Origin: Talaromyces rugulosus
Lineage: Eukaryota > Ascomycota > Eurotiomycetes > Eurotiales > Trichocomaceae
Length of the DNA stretch: 64,000 nt
Direction: 5' to 3'
Assembly (NCBI RefSeq): GCF_013368755.1
Contig: NC_049562.1
Coordinates: 744,001 to 808,000 of the forward strand
Shown here: positions 10,328-20,227 of the stretch, piece by piece
How the letters are laid out: each line of letters begins with the position of its first letter
How positions within the stretch are numbered: position 1 is the stretch's first letter
Made by a program: the position numbers and the translations under genes
Notes under the pieces: generated by a model
The model's database searches: none
Seen by the model: only the letters and a program-made list of their open reading frames with translations
What the model was told of the DNA's origin: nothing

Positions 10328-10852
10328 GATGGATGGTGGTTCAGAGAAATTGGGCATGAGCTCCAGGTTCAACAATCTGGGAAGCGATGTTCATTTTATA
10401 GCCTGTTTTGTGAGAAAACACGATGGCATCAAACCATTGTACTAACCCCATCCCCCCGGTATTCCGGTTCCGACTGCATATGAGCGGAGCCGATCCAGAT
10501 GGGTTCAAGGTTCAGGGGATCTTCCGGGCGATGGGAAGAACCCCGGATTGTTTTATCGCAGAGGCTCATTTTGTTTCTCTCTTCCTATTTTCGGTCGACG
10601 GGAACTTGGTTGATTAACTCGACCGACATACTCCGTAATTCTTCCCTGTCAACAATTAATTGTAAAGAGGAAGTGGCCTCTATACAAGGAGAAGTCAAAA
10701 TGCCCCCAAGAACAGGGTGCAGAGTTGTGGAGAACTAGGCAGGAACCCCCGCGGGGGCTGTTGGCCACCCCCGCATTCGGGGTTGGTTTTGAAATGCAAA
10801 GGGAGAAAAAGCAGTTTTCACCTACCCTTGTTGTGCGCCCACTTCGTTAATT
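10328..10852. promoter_or_regulatory. Divergent promoter with G/C inverted repeats
   Basis: Shared 525-bp promoter of the FMO and the Zn2Cys6 gene. Seen directly: a perfect 12-bp palindrome CCCCCGCGGGGG at 10746-10757, and 8 bp on, an inverted repeat CCACCCCCG-CATT-CGGGGTTGG at 10765-10786 (8 of 9 arm bases pair). Both are built on CCG...CGG half-sites as used by Zn2Cys6 dimers and lie 66-107 bp before the regulator's ATG. Autoregulation and control of the FMO is inference. Confidence 0.45.
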
Positions 10853-13288
10853 ATGGAGAAAAGGCGCCAGAACCTCTCCTGTGAGGAGTGCAGAAAGTCC
10901 AAAAAGGCCTGCGATGGCTATCTCGTGAATTCTTCATTGGGTGCCAAGGACTCCAATGTGTTGGTTTCCTGTTCCTACTGCCTCAGAACGAAGAAAAGAT
11001 GCAGTTTAAACCCCCGATGGGCGCAGGTTTATCAGCCCGGGGACAGGCAAGAGAATGGACTGCCCCAGAGAAAGAGGCAGCGATTTCAAGATAATGAAAG
11101 CCCGAACTCATTTTTTGGTACAACTATAGTTCCGGACTTGGATTCTGTGACACAATTCTTCCAGCCACCACCACCCTCCCACAGCAGCGATGGCATCGGT
11201 TGGGACGCTCCGTTTACCACATCGCCCTACGACTCTATCGCCCCTCCTTCTACAGGCTCTACGAACCTGAGAGAAGCAAGTTACGGAGACCAGGATCTGG
11301 ACCAGATTCAATACGGTGGTTTGGACTGCTTTATGGATCCAGCAATGACCGACTGCAGTCCAATTTCGGATCTTTCTCAGGTCTTTTCTATGCATCGCAG
11401 CTCCATATCCGCACCTTGGGAGGACAGAAAAAGGAAACAGTGGAGGGGGAGCAGAGACTCTGGAAGCTTGCAAGAGTATTCCGACATGTCGCTCTCCCCA
11501 TTCGATGCAGACCACGCTGCCATGACAAAAACGAACAAAACGCTCATCTCGCAAAGCCTATTGCGAATATACCACGACGTTCTGGAGAATAATCTAGGTT
11601 GCTGGCTGGCGGAGGATACGTGCCCATACAAGATGCGGAGCAGGCGGCACGACGAGCTTGTCTCTATCCAGAATCCAGGAACAACACGGAATAGTCGGAT
11701 GGAATGGGGCGGAGTGTGGTCGAATCGGATGTATCGCCGCGTCAAACAGCTCGACCTTGTCGCTCAGTCGGCCAAACTGATCAGCCTCACAGCCTCGGAA
11801 AACAAAGCGGCGTCAAAGGCCCTCGACTTGGTTATCATTGCCTTTGCCACGCAATGGCGCCAAGGAGACCGCAACACGTGGGAAAATGAGACTGAAGATG
11901 CTATGTTTGGTGACGAGTTTGAGCGAACCTTTCAGCAAACGATATGGGAGCAGGCAAAGAAGGCCCTTCATGATGTGTCGGATTTGGAATGCTACAGGGT
12001 GGTATTTGCCGAACTGATATTCGGTCTGGTCCTGAAGCCAGGGCCAAGCCACGAATTTGATGGTCGTGCAACAGAGAATCGGGACAGAAGCGTAAAGTCT
12101 TCAATATTACCGCGGGTGATGGATATCATTGTCCAGAGCGGACCGCCGGTATTCATGGAGCGAGCAGCCCGCAAAATCAACGCGCTCAAGTTTCGATATG
12201 AAGCGCGCGAGGCAGGCTTCCAAGAAACCATGCGCACTTTCAGTAATAGTACCGCGCGCGACGAGAAAGCACCTCAACAATTCAGTAGCGAGCACAGACA
12301 GACGGTTGGCCTCTTATACTGGCTCGCTGTCATGTTCGACACCCTCTCTGCATCCATGAACAAGCGTCCAGTCGTCATATCCGACGAGGAATGCCGACAC
12401 GATGCCGCGCAGGAAGAGGCAAGCGATCATACCCAAATATCAATCCTGAGTAGGCGATGGAAACTCGACCTTTACGCACAGGACGATCCCGAGAAGCCTT
12501 TGCAACTATACTGGCCTTGTCCATACGAGGCCGCGACCAGGGCCATTTCCAGATCAGCAGCTGTCAAAGTGCTGCTCTTTCGGCACATTTCGTATCTTCA
12601 AAATGCGCTGAGAAGGTCCGAGCACGGCCACGTTATCGAAGAGATTATCAATACCACGATATCGGTATACCACTACTGGGGGAAAACGCATGGCGTTTTC
12701 TTCCGCGATCTGACTAGCAACTATGACTCGATACCTCCGCGTATCAAAAGCTGGTTTCTATGCATTGCTATCCCCTGGCATCTGGGCTGTCTCATGCTCG
12801 CCGACCTGATTGACTTTGTGGACGATAACGGACTTGGCCTCGGCAACGCAGAGCGTGTCGACACCGATATGGCAATGACGATGAGAAGGACAAGCTCTAT
12901 TGAGCTGGCCGACCTCGCAGTTGCTACCACGCCGCCTGCAGACATGACGAAGACGCAACTGCCCGACTTCCACTTTGCCGTTAACGAGAGCCCGCTTCTG
13001 ACGGAGCCCTGGACGGTTCTTCTCATTCGAGCCTTTACAAAAGCTGCCATCTTCCACCTGACCGAGGCAGAGGACAAGCTGCGGAAGCTCGGGTGGTCCG
13101 TCTTGGGCCAGGAGAGGGAGATGCTTCGGATGAGCATTGCACATGGCGAGAGCTGTGTTAGGGCACTCCGCTTCCTGGGTGCGAAGTCGGGGATTGCAGG
13201 GGCGATCTCAAAGGTGCTCTTTCAATCGCTCGACTTGTACAAGAGGCAAGAGGATGGTTTCCTATCGAGCCAAGGTCTTGTCTTTTGA
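10853..13288 (+). CDS. Zn2Cys6 transcription factor with extended zinc-cluster loop
   Basis: Single-exon 811-aa frame. The N-terminal cluster is Cys10, 13, 20, then a 19-residue loop, then Cys40, 43 and 50 (CEECRKSKKAC ... CSYCLRTKKRC). The loop is much longer than the usual 5-9 residues. I recall a subgroup of Aspergillus-type regulators with such expanded loops, so I take it as real rather than an unspliced intron: the stretch is in frame and too short to hold an intron. A polar, Ser/Gln-rich linker follows. The long C-terminal helical region (about 230-800) shows no motif I can name. It is a nuclear regulator, divergent from the FMO monooxygenase gene, and probably its local regulator. Confidence 0.82.
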   Translation: MEKRRQNLSCEECRKSKKACDGYLVNSSLGAKDSNVLVSCSYCLRTKKRCSLNPRWAQVYQPGDRQENGLPQRKRQRFQDNESPNSFFGTTIVPDLDSVTQFFQPPPPSHSSDGIGWDAPFTTSPYDSIAPPSTGSTNLREASYGDQDLDQIQYGGLDCFMDPAMTDCSPISDLSQVFSMHRSSISAPWEDRKRKQWRGSRDSGSLQEYSDMSLSPFDADHAAMTKTNKTLISQSLLRIYHDVLENNLGCWLAEDTCPYKMRSRRHDELVSIQNPGTTRNSRMEWGGVWSNRMYRRVKQLDLVAQSAKLISLTASENKAASKALDLVIIAFATQWRQGDRNTWENETEDAMFGDEFERTFQQTIWEQAKKALHDVSDLECYRVVFAELIFGLVLKPGPSHEFDGRATENRDRSVKSSILPRVMDIIVQSGPPVFMERAARKINALKFRYEAREAGFQETMRTFSNSTARDEKAPQQFSSEHRQTVGLLYWLAVMFDTLSASMNKRPVVISDEECRHDAAQEEASDHTQISILSRRWKLDLYAQDDPEKPLQLYWPCPYEAATRAISRSAAVKVLLFRHISYLQNALRRSEHGHVIEEIINTTISVYHYWGKTHGVFFRDLTSNYDSIPPRIKSWFLCIAIPWHLGCLMLADLIDFVDDNGLGLGNAERVDTDMAMTMRRTSSIELADLAVATTPPADMTKTQLPDFHFAVNESPLLTEPWTVLLIRAFTKAAIFHLTEAEDKLRKLGWSVLGQEREMLRMSIAHGESCVRALRFLGAKSGIAGAISKVLFQSLDLYKRQEDGFLSSQGLVF

Positions 13289-16200
13289 TTTCTTCGCAGC
13301 CACGTCTCTATAACCCATGATCGTGAATATGGTAGTAACATTACGGAAGACAAGAGCACGGTAAGATCGCCGTATTTCCCGGCTTTAATATAACTTTTAA
13401 TCTTTTTATATTGTGTAAAGATCATTTTATAGATAAACAAGTATTTTCATTAAAAAAAGCCATCAAATTGATATTAAGCAGTGCACATCCAAAGCAGGAG
13501 TGGCAGCACTAAATAGTTGATCTTCACTAATTACGTTGATCATATCTAATCTTTATAGAGAGGCGGAGTAGCCGATCCCCGGAGATATTGTCTGCACCGA
13601 TCGAGCTTTCTGAATATTATCACTGCGTAGTTAGTACATACAAAACCAATTAAATTAATCGGCAAATGGATCTCGCCGAATAATACGAGTCAAGATTGAA
13701 CTTGTTCGTTCTGAAACTCCGATCGGAGCAAGTCGCAACGACAAAAGCGGGGGAGGATGGGGTAATTTAAATAATTAAAATCAATACCGAGTCGAAACAG
13801 TGAGAAATAACCTTTTGAGGAACCAAAGAACAATAGTAATAATGTAACAAATGAAACTCTAGAGTTTCTAGTTTCTCGCTGTTGTGTATTGTAACGGCAC
13901 TAAGTAGTAGAGCTCGTCGTTATCGGATATAAAATAGATTACAGTACAGCTAGTGGGGCATAGGTTATAATTTTTTTATTACAGTCAACTCGACTCACCC
14001 ACCGGAAGCTTACGGTGTTTACTCGATGATGAATTATCAGCTCGAGATATTGAAAGCAAGAAAATCACCATACTTACTAATTATTCATCATTCACTATTT
14101 CTCATTATTGATTAATCAGACCGTTGTTAGGCAACTACCCTAACTAAAAGGATTGCGAATTATGCATCCTCATCCATCTTGATCCATGCCCCCACTCGAA
14201 CAGCTGACTAACTGGCAATTGCTGGATCGAAATTACACCGGATCATCCGTCGCAGAAGTGGAATTAATAATAAAAGTCATGGCCACTATAACAGAATAAG
14301 TATGTTCAGATATAATATTCAGAAGAAAAGAAAGACTGCATCCGACCGCGGAAGTCCGGAGGGGTATACTCGGTAGGAATTGCCCAGAGTTGTTGATTCG
14401 GATTATCTGAATTGGTTGTCTGTTGTACAGAGAGTAATGTGGGGACAAGATGATTTGTCTGTTGATAAGCATATGTATTAACTAGTTGACACTGACTGGA
14501 GGTTCACTCCTTACTGAGAGCATAGTCGGTCAGCGCATAGTTAGTACTCGGTAGCTAAATGCGCACGCAACATGATTATCCACGGCAGATCAAGACCTTG
14601 GATCAGAGCAAACCACAGTTCATCAGGGTCAAAACGACCACACCGAAAGTTGGCATGCGTACTGTATTCCCCATGCGGCAAGGCCCTGTGGTATCGGGGC
14701 TCCAATGAGGGCCAGCGCACCGGCTGATGTAACGGGGCGGCTTCTAGATCTCAACAGTTGTATTTGTATGGTGTAAAATGTATGCATAGAGAAGCTTCCA
14801 TATGCCAACGTATATATATACGCGCATACGTACACATATTATTGATGCGTTTATATTTACAGGGTCTTGCATACCAAGCCCAGGTCTTGTGCCCTGATAT
14901 TCGCCACCAGGGAAACAGCACTGCCTGTTAACTCCGTAATATTAATGGGCGCCGAGCCTAGTCTGGACTAGGTCTCCGGGTTGGTCAGCCTAGTTGCAGA
15001 TCAAGCAAGTAGTAGCGATTCTTCAGGCTTGAATCGTGTTGGTCAGCCAGCCTGGAGGATTATTTTGAGTCCGATCGGCTTTGTTGGCACACCGAAGCAG
15101 AGAAATATGGTATTGCTGGAATAATTACGGAGTAGATTACATATTAATATTAAAAAGCATCGGATTTATTCTTGAAAAGTTGAAAGTAACTTGTATAAAT
15201 AATACGCGCAATCATAATAAGTTGAATAAAGCTAACCCGAATTGGGAAACCGACTACGGCAAGTCATGCATCACAAGATCCATCTACCATTTGTTTTGGC
15301 TTTGATGAATATTAAATGCGACGTTACCCTGTGTGACAGTTATATACTTATATCTTGGTCGAACCCGGGGCGGAGAACGCTTTTGGTACCTGCAGCAGAC
15401 ATTCCGCGGGTCCGAAGGTCGGAAAGACGAGGGTGCTGGCACGTGTAATAATCACTGACTGCCTCGTATTTATCTTCAACACCACGATGCTCTGCTGACT
15501 TGTCTGTCTAAATACTGAAGTATATGGGTCCCATAACACCAATCAAGAAGGTCCCAGGAACCAGCCGGATCGCCGGCCTATCAAAGGCAAGAAAAGGGGC
15601 CGTTGTGGGCCCGGCTAGCCCCGCCGTTTCCGCAATTTATTATCTTTATTATTCTCGATCATGTTTATTATTATTATGGATTTTTGTTTATTCTCGATTA
15701 TTGCTTGAGAGGATGTACTAGGATAAAATCCTGGAAAAAAAGCGCGCTTAGTCACTCCTTTTGAGAAGGTGCTATTGTTTCTGTGAACCTGTTACGTGGA
15801 CGACACATGGAATGTGCCATCCACGTTCGGTCTGTTGTTTCAACCGGGCATCAATGCCAACAAACAAACCCAGTTTTCTGCGACAGGAACAAAGGGGAGG
15901 GAAAAAAAAAAACACCGGCCTTTTTTTGGCTCATTCCGACAAAAAAAAAACGAGACAATAATGGTTGCCACACATGGAAAGGCATGTTATGCTGTACCCT
16001 GAATCAGGACATGGTACGTACGGTAATTACGTGCGGGTTTTTAATACCTTTTGACGTCGTTAATATTTTAGGGTACTGTTAGTGACCCAATGCTGCTTTG
16101 TCGCGTTGTTATTATTAATATTGTTATTATTATCATGATTAGTCTTCTGTTTCTCCTTTCTATTTTTTCTTTGTTTTTTAAACATAGTAATTTGCCAAGG

Positions 16201-16985
16201 TCCTTTGCCAAGGTCCATCGCCCAGCTCACCTGAGTAACAATTGTATTAATAGTCCCATAGTCTGGTGGGGCCCGGGTGGCGATGCTGCCTGTAATCTGT
16301 ATTGTTCTGACGGGCGAAAGCGGCACTATACAAACTAGGTACCAAGTGAAAGAAGACAAGTCGAGAAGCCGGCTGTCGGGGTCAAGGGCACTAGTTATGA
16401 GGGTACTCGCAGAATTCAGTCACTAATCATAATGATAATAATAATTAAATAACGACAATAATAATGGCAGGAACTGCCGATACAAAAGCCAACTCTAATC
16501 GACGGAAACAAAAGTCAATTATTAGTCAGTGGCAGCCGTTACGAGACAGTGCTTGGGACAAAGCGCACGGCCTGCGCTTTGTTCGGCGCACGCATCGTGA
16601 GGCGTCTGGTATTGTCCGGTATGGTACAGGCAAAGAGCTGCAGGATGATGAGGAATGCGGTTGTGTTACCTGCACTCCCTCACGCCCTTCCAGCCACAGC
16701 CCTCACAGGAATTCCGTCGTCGCCGACGCCCGTGTCAGCGGCGCTAACCCCGTAACGACTAGCGTAGAATACGCGGCTGACTAGCCGTACGCCTAGTTTC
16801 CGACCCGGCCGCGAATCGCAGCGCGGTACCACCGTACCGGAGGGCCCCATAGCGTACGGTAAGTAGTGCGTGGTAATACGCAACACGCTCCCCACTTGGC
16901 TCACACGCCATCTCGCACCCGCCCCGGCTGTACCCTGCCGACCCTGGCTGGCTGTTTCCTCCTCGAACAACGACGTAACGAGAGC
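13289..16985. other. Gene-poor AT-rich stretch
   Basis: About 3.7 kb with no supported gene. It is a patchwork of AT-rich tracts (13380-14110, 15120-15230, 16090-16200) and poly-A runs, with one exact TACGGAGTA at 15126-15134. Open frames inside (for example 16464-16784) have no recognisable family and lie in low-complexity sequence. No terminal repeats or transposase remnants were recognised. Confidence 0.55.
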
Positions 16986-17066
16986 TCTCTCTCTCTCTCT
17001 CTGTCTCTCTTGTCTCTCTCTCAACTCACTGATTATTCTCTCTCTCTCCCTCTCCCCCCTCAAGAC
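16986..17066 (+). promoter_or_regulatory. Pyrimidine (CT) tract upstream of the ELL-like gene
   Basis: A run of CT repeats broken by short TGT/AACTCA interruptions, ending about 225 bp before the ATG. CT-rich boxes next to the transcription start are common in well-expressed filamentous fungal genes. The role here is inferred. Confidence 0.45.
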
Positions 17067-17290
17067 CGCCCTTTGTCTCGCTCTTTGTCCCCAGTGAGAT
17101 GCTCCTGTCCACACCCGTCATTGTCCTTGGTCGTCTGCCCATCATCTATATGGAGCTGCAGTTCGCCATCCGCCTCCACAGCTGATCCCGCAGCTCATCT
17201 CTCCATCCCTGCCTGCTATTGTGGCCGTGATTCTTGTGTGAAATCTATTGGGGATCCTCTTCACACTCATTTCTTCGTTTATCAGCCGCT

Positions 17291-19369
17291 ATGACTCTGC
17301 AAATCCCCGAGAACGGGCTGTCTCTCTGGCGAGGAGACCAGCCCGGCCACGCCTCTCCAGACCCCCTCTCGAAACCAACCCAGATTATGCGTCTCAACCT
17401 GGCCCAGGACACCGTCGACGAGCTGGTCGACTCCCTCCGAAATGACCAGAAAGCCCGACTGAAATTGGGCAAACACCAGACCCTGTTCTACGGCTCCAAG
17501 TCGCAGCCCTTCCACGCCTCCCTCGAACACCACCGATCCGAACTCTACCGAATGGATACCTCTGACCGGGAAAACCTGTACTTCTCTGGCGTCCTGAGCC
17601 ACAGCCTCGAAGTCCAGAAAGCAAAAGAAGCCACCGCTGGCGCCGACGAAGCCTTGGCAACTCTCGAGCTGAGCATGAATGCCCTTGAACGGGGCAAGGA
17701 GTCGAAGAAAACACAGCTGGTGAATATCAAGTCTGATGGCAAGCGGTCTCACACCAAAGCAGGACTGCTGAGCAAGACCGACCTCGAGAAGGAGCGTTTC
17801 TTCAATAACCGCTCACTTCCCAACAGCCCCTCCCTCGGAGGCATTCGGTCACCCGCCTCTGTGCCCGCCCTAACCCCGACCTCATCTCCGCCTTCTCAAA
17901 ACAAACGCAAAGTCCGCCTTGATGCTTTGAAAGTTCCGTTTATGCACCTCCTCGCTGTCAAGCCCATTACTATCAAAGACCTCGCCCGGACAACTCGCTC
18001 CTCACAGGACGACTGCCTGGAACTAGCAAACAAATACGCAGTCCCTGTGAAATCGAATAATCCTCCCACATACACCTTGAAGGACAGGTCTTACAAAGAG
18101 CTCGATATTTGGAACTTCCCCTTCCCCCACGAGTCAGACCGGAATTCAGCAATTGAGAGGGCCATTTCCGCTTTCGACCGACAGCGTCTTTCCGCTTCAG
18201 ACAAACATTGGCAGTTGCTCAATTCCAAGGAAGAAAGGGCCAAGGGAATCTGTAAATCGAAACTGAAGCTTCAAACTGGGCCGCAGCCTCCGCAAATCAA
18301 AGTACACGCCTCGGAGGAAACAGCAAAGGAATCGGGCAGGGACGAAACCATGACAGGCAACGAGACCGACCGCACCAATGGCAGATTGACCCCGACTGCA
18401 ATAGCTGCGGTTTCGACAAAGACTGCGCAACCTAAAAAGAAGAGTGTCCCCGCCAAGTCAAACAACTCGACCCTTACAGGGCGGGTCACCAAGAGAACCG
18501 ATAAAAAGGCTCCTGCGAAACCAGATGGGAAATTCAAGTCGGCAGAGTTTGTGCATGATTCCGACGAGGACCTCGATATGGCTGATGCTCCGATTTCTGC
18601 CCCTTCTCCCACTCCTCCTAAGAAGCAACCAACAGAAGCCCGCAAACCCGCACCAAAACCGAAAATAGAGACCAAACCTGCAGCGATCAAAACACCTACT
18701 GCCGCCCGCTCACCAGTGGCCAAGTCACAAGTCACAATGGAACCTCGTCCGCGTAACCTCAAGAAAGTCCCCGCCAGTTCCAACGGCACGTCGTCAAAGG
18801 CGCTTCCGGCATCTCGTCAGACAAAACCCACATCGCCTACGAAGCCTTCTCCATTAGCGTCATCTCCCCCGACTAATGCATCTGACTTTGACAATTCCAC
18901 GCAAAATTCGGGCCAGACAAGTTCATCCAGCTCATCGCCACTCATGACACAAGTATCGAGACAGCCAAAGGCACGACCAGCGACCACCACCAAATTGAAA
19001 GAGGCTGCTAGACCGAATGGGGTGGTCAAACCGCTACCCAATGCACTGAAACGGAAGACGCCTGCTGAGCCGACGCCTGCTGGTCGTATGAATGGGGACG
19101 ATGTCAAACGTCGGCGACCACTTCATTCACCAAGCGGCACCAGTTCCGGCAGTGCTTCACCCCCACTGAACCGGGATAGTCTTCGCCAGCAATTGCGGCA
19201 GAAGTCTGTGGAATTCAAGAAGCTGTACTCGAGGTACCGCACTCTGCATGACTCGCTTGTGAAGCAGACTGACCCGACCCCGTCCGACTTGACTCGGTTG
19301 AGGCAACTGCACAATCGGGTTCTTCAAATGAAGAAGGATATCTGGGCTGAAGATCGACGGTTGCAGTGA
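17291..19369 (+). CDS. RNA polymerase II elongation factor ELL-like protein
   Basis: Single-exon 692-aa protein from ATG 17291 (an upstream in-frame TTG at 17234 is not a credible start). The N-terminal ELL-type region begins with MRLNLAQ and KLGKHQTLFYGSKSQ (about residues 33-72). A conserved winged-helix-like segment follows at about 212-300 (HLLAVKPITIKDLA, YKELDIWNFPF). Then comes a long disordered Ser/Pro/Lys-rich middle. The last ~50 residues (KKLYSRYRTLHDSL ... MKKDIW) resemble the occludin/ELL C-terminal domain. In other eukaryotes ELL suppresses Pol II pausing as part of the super/little elongation complex. The protein should be nuclear. Assignment rests on my recognition of these motifs, not on a search. 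Confidence 0.75.
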   Translation: MTLQIPENGLSLWRGDQPGHASPDPLSKPTQIMRLNLAQDTVDELVDSLRNDQKARLKLGKHQTLFYGSKSQPFHASLEHHRSELYRMDTSDRENLYFSGVLSHSLEVQKAKEATAGADEALATLELSMNALERGKESKKTQLVNIKSDGKRSHTKAGLLSKTDLEKERFFNNRSLPNSPSLGGIRSPASVPALTPTSSPPSQNKRKVRLDALKVPFMHLLAVKPITIKDLARTTRSSQDDCLELANKYAVPVKSNNPPTYTLKDRSYKELDIWNFPFPHESDRNSAIERAISAFDRQRLSASDKHWQLLNSKEERAKGICKSKLKLQTGPQPPQIKVHASEETAKESGRDETMTGNETDRTNGRLTPTAIAAVSTKTAQPKKKSVPAKSNNSTLTGRVTKRTDKKAPAKPDGKFKSAEFVHDSDEDLDMADAPISAPSPTPPKKQPTEARKPAPKPKIETKPAAIKTPTAARSPVAKSQVTMEPRPRNLKKVPASSNGTSSKALPASRQTKPTSPTKPSPLASSPPTNASDFDNSTQNSGQTSSSSSSPLMTQVSRQPKARPATTTKLKEAARPNGVVKPLPNALKRKTPAEPTPAGRMNGDDVKRRRPLHSPSGTSSGSASPPLNRDSLRQQLRQKSVEFKKLYSRYRTLHDSLVKQTDPTPSDLTRLRQLHNRVLQMKKDIWAEDRRLQ

Positions 19370-20227
19370 TACCATAACCATTATCCTGGCTGGAATTTTG
19401 TTTTCATATTGAATTGTTTTTTTTGCGCATTAGACAGCCTTGTTGGCCTGGTCTACGAGTCATTTACGACTTGAATATACCCGCTTGTACATAACGCATT
19501 ATCATGGACTACCTTGTAGCCATGTGCATACACCCATACAGTTAGTTATCATTTGGATGTTCAATCAACACCCTTGCATAGACAATTCTCGACTGGTAGC
19601 CACGTAAGAATGTAACACAGAGCTCAACTAGCTCTGCATTGTCCATATGCCATGCAGCGTGCTTGCCGGTGCGGTTTTTTTTTTTTTTTTTTTTTTTTTC
19701 CCCTTCCAAGCCAACAAGTATCCTTGCACTCCTGCATCCAGCCCAACGTGGTAAAGAGACAATCTAAAGAAAATTGAAATGATACCCCAGACGGTTACAA
19801 GACCCAATCCAAGTGGAGATCATTCCCCCCCTCTTCTCTTCTCCTCTCCGGCCCGACTTGACCGTTTCTGTCTAGGGTCTAAGCACGTGGCTGTAAAATA
19901 ACGGGTACGGTAACTACGTATTTGTTACGAGGTCGTTACGAGAAAGTCACGTTATTTTTTTTTCCCTTGGCGAGCTGCGTCTCGACGTCATGGACCAGAA
20001 CTAAGAACGTGCAAATGTCCCGTACCAATCATTGGACCATCCCAAGAATCAAACGTGCGACAAGTTACAAAAACAAAAAAGGCGACCACGAACCGCAACG
20101 AATTGTTGAAAATACCACGATCGGGGCTGGAAAAAACATTTGATGGGATTGGATTTGGGCAGGGAGGAATTGTCTGTGATTTTTTTGTTTGGCGGTCGGT
20201 GATTGTAGATGATCAGAACAAGAAACA
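19370..20227. other. Intergenic with poly-T run
   Basis: 3' UTR of the ELL-like gene and promoter of the RMD1-like gene. A run of 25 T lies at 19675-19699. No gene seen. Confidence 0.6.
19675..19699. repeat. Homopolymer T25
   Basis: Uninterrupted T tract, likely length-polymorphic, in the spacer downstream of the ELL-like gene. Confidence 0.9.

Noticed and set aside
10328..10375. Extension of the FMO N-terminus to a start at 10375
   Set aside because: The codon at 10375 is TTG, not ATG. In-frame ATGs at 10357 and 10327 are better starts.
16464..16784. 106-codon ATG-led frame in the gene-poor stretch
   Set aside because: No motif, low-complexity surroundings, and overlapping frames of similar length on both strands; not enough to call a gene.
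17234..17290. Upstream extension of the ELL-like protein
   Set aside because: It begins with TTG. The first ATG is at 17291, matching a natural N-terminus.
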